Assembly (NCBI GenBank): GCA_900549455.1
Contig: UROM01000033.1
Span: forward strand, 1 to 15,433
Source: an uncultured Collinsella sp.
GTDB lineage: Bacteria > Actinomycetota > Coriobacteriia > Coriobacteriales > Coriobacteriaceae
DNA length: 15,433 bases
Direction: 5' to 3'
The notes under the pieces were generated by a model. That model was not told where the DNA came from, did no database searches, and saw nothing but the letters and a program-made list of their open reading frames with translations. Positions 12,519 to 15,433 of this stretch are shown in pieces (within the stretch, counting starts at the first letter, position 1; each line of letters opens with the position of its first letter). A program made the position numbers and the translations under genes.

Positions 12519-12733
12519 GGGCCGCCTTTCGCGATGGCTTCTAGTTAGCCTTTGGATACTTTTGCTTGATTTACTTTACCGCAAAAGTTGCCCATGTCTT
12601 ACTACGTTGTTCAAAAAGTTAACCGTGTTTCACAAAATGCGCGGGGTAAGCAAGGCGACACGGCACGCAGCGCGCAAGGAGTGTCCCCCTCTGCCGGCAG
12701 AAAAAGGAACGTCCCCAAGTGCCGAATCCGCAG
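12519..12733. promoter_or_regulatory. Promoter region of the DtxR-family gene, with inverted repeats
   Basis: No gene is seen. Upstream of the DtxR-family gene, ACTTTTGC (12558-12565) and GCAAAAGT (12581-12588) form an 8-bp inverted repeat around an A/T-rich 15-base spacer. CTAGTTAGCC (12541-12550) resembles both a DtxR half-site and the CTAGTTGACC next to the exporter promoter. These could serve autoregulation. The -10 and -35 elements are not clear. The far part of the gap holds the repeat listed separately at 12676-12716. Confidence 0.4.
12676..12716. repeat. Direct repeat around a 10-bp palindrome, REP-like
   Basis: AAGGAGTGTCCCC (12676-12688) and AAGGAACGTCCCC (12704-12716) match at 11 of 13 positions and flank the perfect palindrome CTGCCGGCAG (12691-12700). 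It lies just past the 3' end of the HAD gene. The AAGGAG... core resembles the loop side of the hairpin repeat at 2623-2657. A dispersed intergenic repeat is the likeliest reading; no transposase is present. Confidence 0.5.
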
Positions 12734-13504
12734 CTACAGCAGACCAAAGTGCTTCGCGGCGTTGTAGATCCCGTCGTCGTCCACGGCGGTCGTCACATAG
12801 GTCGCCGCAGCTTTCACCGTGTCCTGCGCGTTACCCATGGCCACGCTCGTGCCCACGGCGGAAAACATCGACAGGTCGTTCTCGCCGTCGCCAAAGGCAA
12901 TCGCCTCACTCGCGTCGACACCCAGGCGCTCCAGCGTCGCTGCCACGCCCAGGTCCTTGCCGCCGTTAGCAGGGATAATGTCGCAGAACAGATCACACCA
13001 GCGCGTAGTGAGTGAGTGCGACACCGCATCGGTCACGATATGTTCGTCGGCCGGATCCACAAAGGCGCAAAACTGGTAGACCGGTGCGTCAAAGGCGTGC
13101 TCAAACGGCTCCTCGTGGTAGACGATTCCCGCGTTGCTGCCGGCCGTCACCACACGCTCGGACAGGCGGTTCACAAACGAGTTCTCGCCCTGCATGCACA
13201 GCGAGTCATAGCGCCCCTGCGCCACCTGGTCCACAATCACCGCGACGTCGTCCGGATCAATCGGGCAGCTACGGTAGACGCCCTCGGCATCGAAGCAGTG
13301 CTGGCCCGAGAGCGTAATGTACGCATCCCAGCCCAAGTCGAACAGCCAGTCCGGCATCTGGTAGGTCGGGCGACCCGTGGCGATCACGCACGCAATCCCC
13401 TGCTCGTGAAAGCTGTCGAGCACCTGCTGCGCCGACGCCGGAATCCGGTGGGTCTTAAAGCTCAGTAGCGTGCCGTCGATATCGAAAAACGCGGCTTTGA
13501 TCAT
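12734..13504 (-). CDS. Cof-type HAD-superfamily hydrolase
   Basis: This 256-aa protein is a HAD phosphatase with a type IIB (Cof/YbiV-like) cap. Motif I is FFDIDGTLL, with nucleophile D8 and acid D10. Motif II is ATGRP (T43). The cap covers roughly residues 80-180. Motif III is K183 in GGKDLGVAA. Motif IV is FGDGENDLSMF (D206, D210). Members dephosphorylate sugar phosphates, FMN or related metabolites; the substrate cannot be read from sequence. Its ATG follows the ABC-F stop codon by 6 bases, and its ribosome binding site (GAGGAG) is formed by the last codons of that gene, so the two are co-transcribed and probably translationally coupled. No T-rich terminator follows; the repeat at 12676-12716 lies there instead. 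Confidence 0.93.
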   Translation of the reverse strand: MIKAAFFDIDGTLLSFKTHRIPASAQQVLDSFHEQGIACVIATGRPTYQMPDWLFDLGWDAYITLSGQHCFDAEGVYRSCPIDPDDVAVIVDQVAQGRYDSLCMQGENSFVNRLSERVVTAGSNAGIVYHEEPFEHAFDAPVYQFCAFVDPADEHIVTDAVSHSLTTRWCDLFCDIIPANGGKDLGVAATLERLGVDASEAIAFGDGENDLSMFSAVGTSVAMGNAQDTVKAAATYVTTAVDDDGIYNAAKHFGLL

Positions 13505-13510
13505 CCTCGT

Positions 13511-15370
13511 CTACTCCTCGCCCTCGAGCTTTTCGCTCGCCTCGAGCCACGCCATCTCCAGCTCGTCCATGGCGGCGTGGGCCTCGTCGATCTTTGCCTG
13601 CTGCTCGCCCAGCGCCGTGTAGTTGGTGGGGTCGACCTGGGCCATCGCGGCCTCGGCCTCCTCCACGCGGGCGCGCTGCGTCTCCATCTTGCGCTCGAGC
13701 GAGCTCACCTCGCGGCGGAGCTTCTGGCGCTCGGCGTTGGAAAGGCCATTGGGCTGGCCGCTCGACTTGGGTTTTTCGGCCGCAGCCGCCGCAGCACCGG
13801 TGTCGAACGTGCCGGTCTTGGCACTCGGCGCACCCACGGGTTCACCCTCGGCGGTGGCATTGCACAGACGCAGGTACTGGTCGACGCCGCCGGGCATATG
13901 CGTCAGGTGGCCGTCGAGCAGCGCCCACTGCTGGTCGGTCACGCGCTCCATCAAGAAGCGGTCGTGCGTCACCAGGATCAGCGTGCCGGGCCAGCCGTCA
14001 AGCAGGTCCTCGACAATCGCGAGCATGTCGGTATCCAGGTCGTTGCCGGGCTCGTCCAGGATAAGCACGTTGGGCTCGTCCAGGATCGTCAGCAACAGCG
14101 ACAGGCGACGGCGCTGGCCGCCCGAAAGATCGCCGATGCGGCTCCAGAGCTGCTGCGTCGTAAAGCCCAGACGCTCGCAAAGCTTCTCGGGCGAAGTCTC
14201 CTTACCGTCGATGACGTAGTACTTCTTATAGTTGCCGAGCACCTCGCGGATCGTGTCGCCCATGTAGGGTTCGAGCTCCTCGAGCTGCTGCGACAGCACG
14301 CCAAAGCGCACTGTCTGGCCAATCTTCACGCGGCCACGCGTGGGCTCAATCTTGCCCTGGATCACGTCGAGCAAGGTCGACTTGCCGGCGCCGTTCTCGC
14401 CCAAAAGGCCATAGCGGTCGCCCGCACCGATGAGCCAGGTCACATCGTTGAGCACCTGCTTGGGCGCGCCATCGGTATCCGCATAGCCGGCGTCCACGTC
14501 GACCACGTCGATAACCTGCTTGCCCAGGCGACTCACCGCCAGGCGCTTGAGCTCCAGCTCGTCACGTACGGGCGGTACGTCGGCTATCAGCTCGCGAGCG
14601 GCGTCCACGCGGAACTTGGGCTTGGTGGAGCGCGCCTGGGCACCGCGGCTCAGCCACGCGAGCTCCTTGCGCGCCATGTTGCGACGGCGCTCCTCGGTAA
14701 CCGCGGCCATGCGGTCGCGCTCCACACGCTGCAGGATGTAGGCCGAGTAACCGCCCTCGAAGGGATCGACCTGGCCGTCGTGGACCTCCCACATGCTGGT
14801 GCAGACCTCGTCCAGGAACCAGCGGTCGTGCGTGACCACGAGCATCGCGCCCTGGCCGCGCTGCCAGCGGGCCTTTAAGTGACGCGCGAGCCAGTTGATG
14901 GTGCGCATATCCAGGTGGTTGGTGGGCTCGTCGAGCATAAGCACGTCGTAGTCGCCGATCAGCAGGCGCGCGAGGTCCACGCGACGGCGCTGGCCGCCCG
15001 AAAGCTCGCCCACCGTGCCCTCCCAGGGCACATCGCTAATAAGACCGGCCAGAATCTGGCGCGTACGCGGACTCGACGCCCACTCATACTCGGGCGTGTC
15101 GCCGACGACGGCATGATGCACGGTGTCGGTATCGACCAGGTTGTCCTTTTGGCCGAGCAATCCGATCGTCGTGTCGCGGCGATGCGTCACGCGGCCGTCG
15201 TCGGGCTCCAACGTGCCGGCGAGTACGCTCAGCAGCGTCGACTTGCCGTCGCCGTTTTTGCCGACGATACCAATACGGTCGCCCTCGCCCACGCCGAGCG
15301 TCACGCTATCGAAAATATGCTTGGTGGGAAACTCTAGGCTGACGGAATCGCATCCCAAAAGAATCGCCAT
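13511..15370 (-). CDS. ABC-F family ATP-binding protein, Uup-like
   Basis: This 619-aa cytosolic protein has twin ABC domains and no membrane segments. The first has Walker A GKNGDGKST (37-45), LSGGQ (123-127) and VLMLDEPTNHLD (143-154). The second has GENGAGKST (324-332), LSGGQ (415-419) and VLILDEPGNDLD (435-446). The interdomain linker includes the Uup-type sequence WLSRGAQARSTKPKFR (239-254). After a low-complexity Ala/Pro/Gly linker, a C-terminal coiled coil (about 545-615) resembles the Uup DNA- or ribosome-binding domain. ABC-F proteins act on ribosomes; Uup is tied to ribosome function and transposon excision. ATG 15370 is chosen, with AAGGAG 8 bases upstream; the in-frame extension to 15430 has no ribosome binding site. 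First gene of an operon with the HAD gene. Confidence 0.93.
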   Translation of the reverse strand: MAILLGCDSVSLEFPTKHIFDSVTLGVGEGDRIGIVGKNGDGKSTLLSVLAGTLEPDDGRVTHRRDTTIGLLGQKDNLVDTDTVHHAVVGDTPEYEWASSPRTRQILAGLISDVPWEGTVGELSGGQRRRVDLARLLIGDYDVLMLDEPTNHLDMRTINWLARHLKARWQRGQGAMLVVTHDRWFLDEVCTSMWEVHDGQVDPFEGGYSAYILQRVERDRMAAVTEERRRNMARKELAWLSRGAQARSTKPKFRVDAARELIADVPPVRDELELKRLAVSRLGKQVIDVVDVDAGYADTDGAPKQVLNDVTWLIGAGDRYGLLGENGAGKSTLLDVIQGKIEPTRGRVKIGQTVRFGVLSQQLEELEPYMGDTIREVLGNYKKYYVIDGKETSPEKLCERLGFTTQQLWSRIGDLSGGQRRRLSLLLTILDEPNVLILDEPGNDLDTDMLAIVEDLLDGWPGTLILVTHDRFLMERVTDQQWALLDGHLTHMPGGVDQYLRLCNATAEGEPVGAPSAKTGTFDTGAAAAAAEKPKSSGQPNGLSNAERQKLRREVSSLERKMETQRARVEEAEAAMAQVDPTNYTALGEQQAKIDEAHAAMDELEMAWLEASEKLEGEE

Positions 15371-15433
15371 ATGCCCTGCTCCTTCGTAGAAATTCAACGT
15401 TGTCCATGATAGCAGCGAGCCCCACCCCAAACC
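15371..15433 (-). promoter_or_regulatory. 5' leader of the ABC-F gene, cut by the window end
   Basis: Only 63 bases are visible. On the minus strand, TATCAT about 40 bases before the start codon could be a -10 element. No matching -35 is present in the remaining sequence. AAGGAG sits 8 bases before the start codon. Confidence 0.3.

Noticed and set aside
13577..14878. Plus-strand 433-aa frame
   Set aside because: Antisense of the ABC-F gene; the minus strand has two complete sets of Walker and signature motifs.
15371..15430. Extended ABC-F start (20 extra residues)
   Set aside because: No ribosome binding site at the window edge, whereas ATG 15370 has AAGGAG at 8 bases and begins the conserved first strand of the ABC domain.

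Overview
The window is high-GC bacterial chromosome, about 60% G+C by eye, with short intergenic gaps, AAGGAG-type ribosome binding sites and gene families typical of Coriobacteriia. My best guess is Collinsella or a close relative, inferred from the style of the proteins and repeats rather than from any marker gene. The first 48 bases are not biological: they are an Illumina Nextera i5 primer tail, index and transposase adapter left on a contig end.

Layout. After the adapter come the 3' end of an M20 peptidase gene and a shortened DUF1015-like gene (+). A bidirectional terminator follows. Next is a minus-strand group: nitroreductase, then two tandem histidine-phosphatase paralogues. A 260-bp divergent region leads to an apparently frameshifted HdeD/DUF308 membrane protein abutting a YaiI/YqxD (DUF188) protein (+). 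Two terminators separate these from a minus-strand heavy-metal/manganese exporter with a His-rich loop. Divergent from it is a DEDDh exonuclease (+), closed by a strong terminator.

The middle (7.2-9.0 kb) looks accessory. A 399-aa orphan protein joins an AbiEi-like region to a Vsr/DUF559-like PD-(D/E)XK nuclease domain. It is followed after 6 bp by a 242-bp element with 39-bp inverted ends (REPIN/MITE-like). This is the best candidate here for an undescribed system.

From 9.07 to 11.85 kb lies a complete zinc/cadmium resistance module: an SmtB-type ArsR repressor, a free-standing heavy-metal-associated (HMA) domain protein and a P1B-2 ATPase that lacks its own HMA domain. Three near-identical 20-bp operators tie the module together. 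A 127-nt hairpin repeat, a DtxR/MntR-type regulator (-), a repeat-bearing gap, a Cof-type HAD phosphatase and a Uup-like ABC-F ATPase (an ABC-F to HAD operon, -) complete the window.

Metal homeostasis is the recurring theme: exporter, ArsR sensor, HMA protein, P-type ATPase and DtxR regulator. No tRNA, rRNA, CRISPR array, transposase or integrase was seen.
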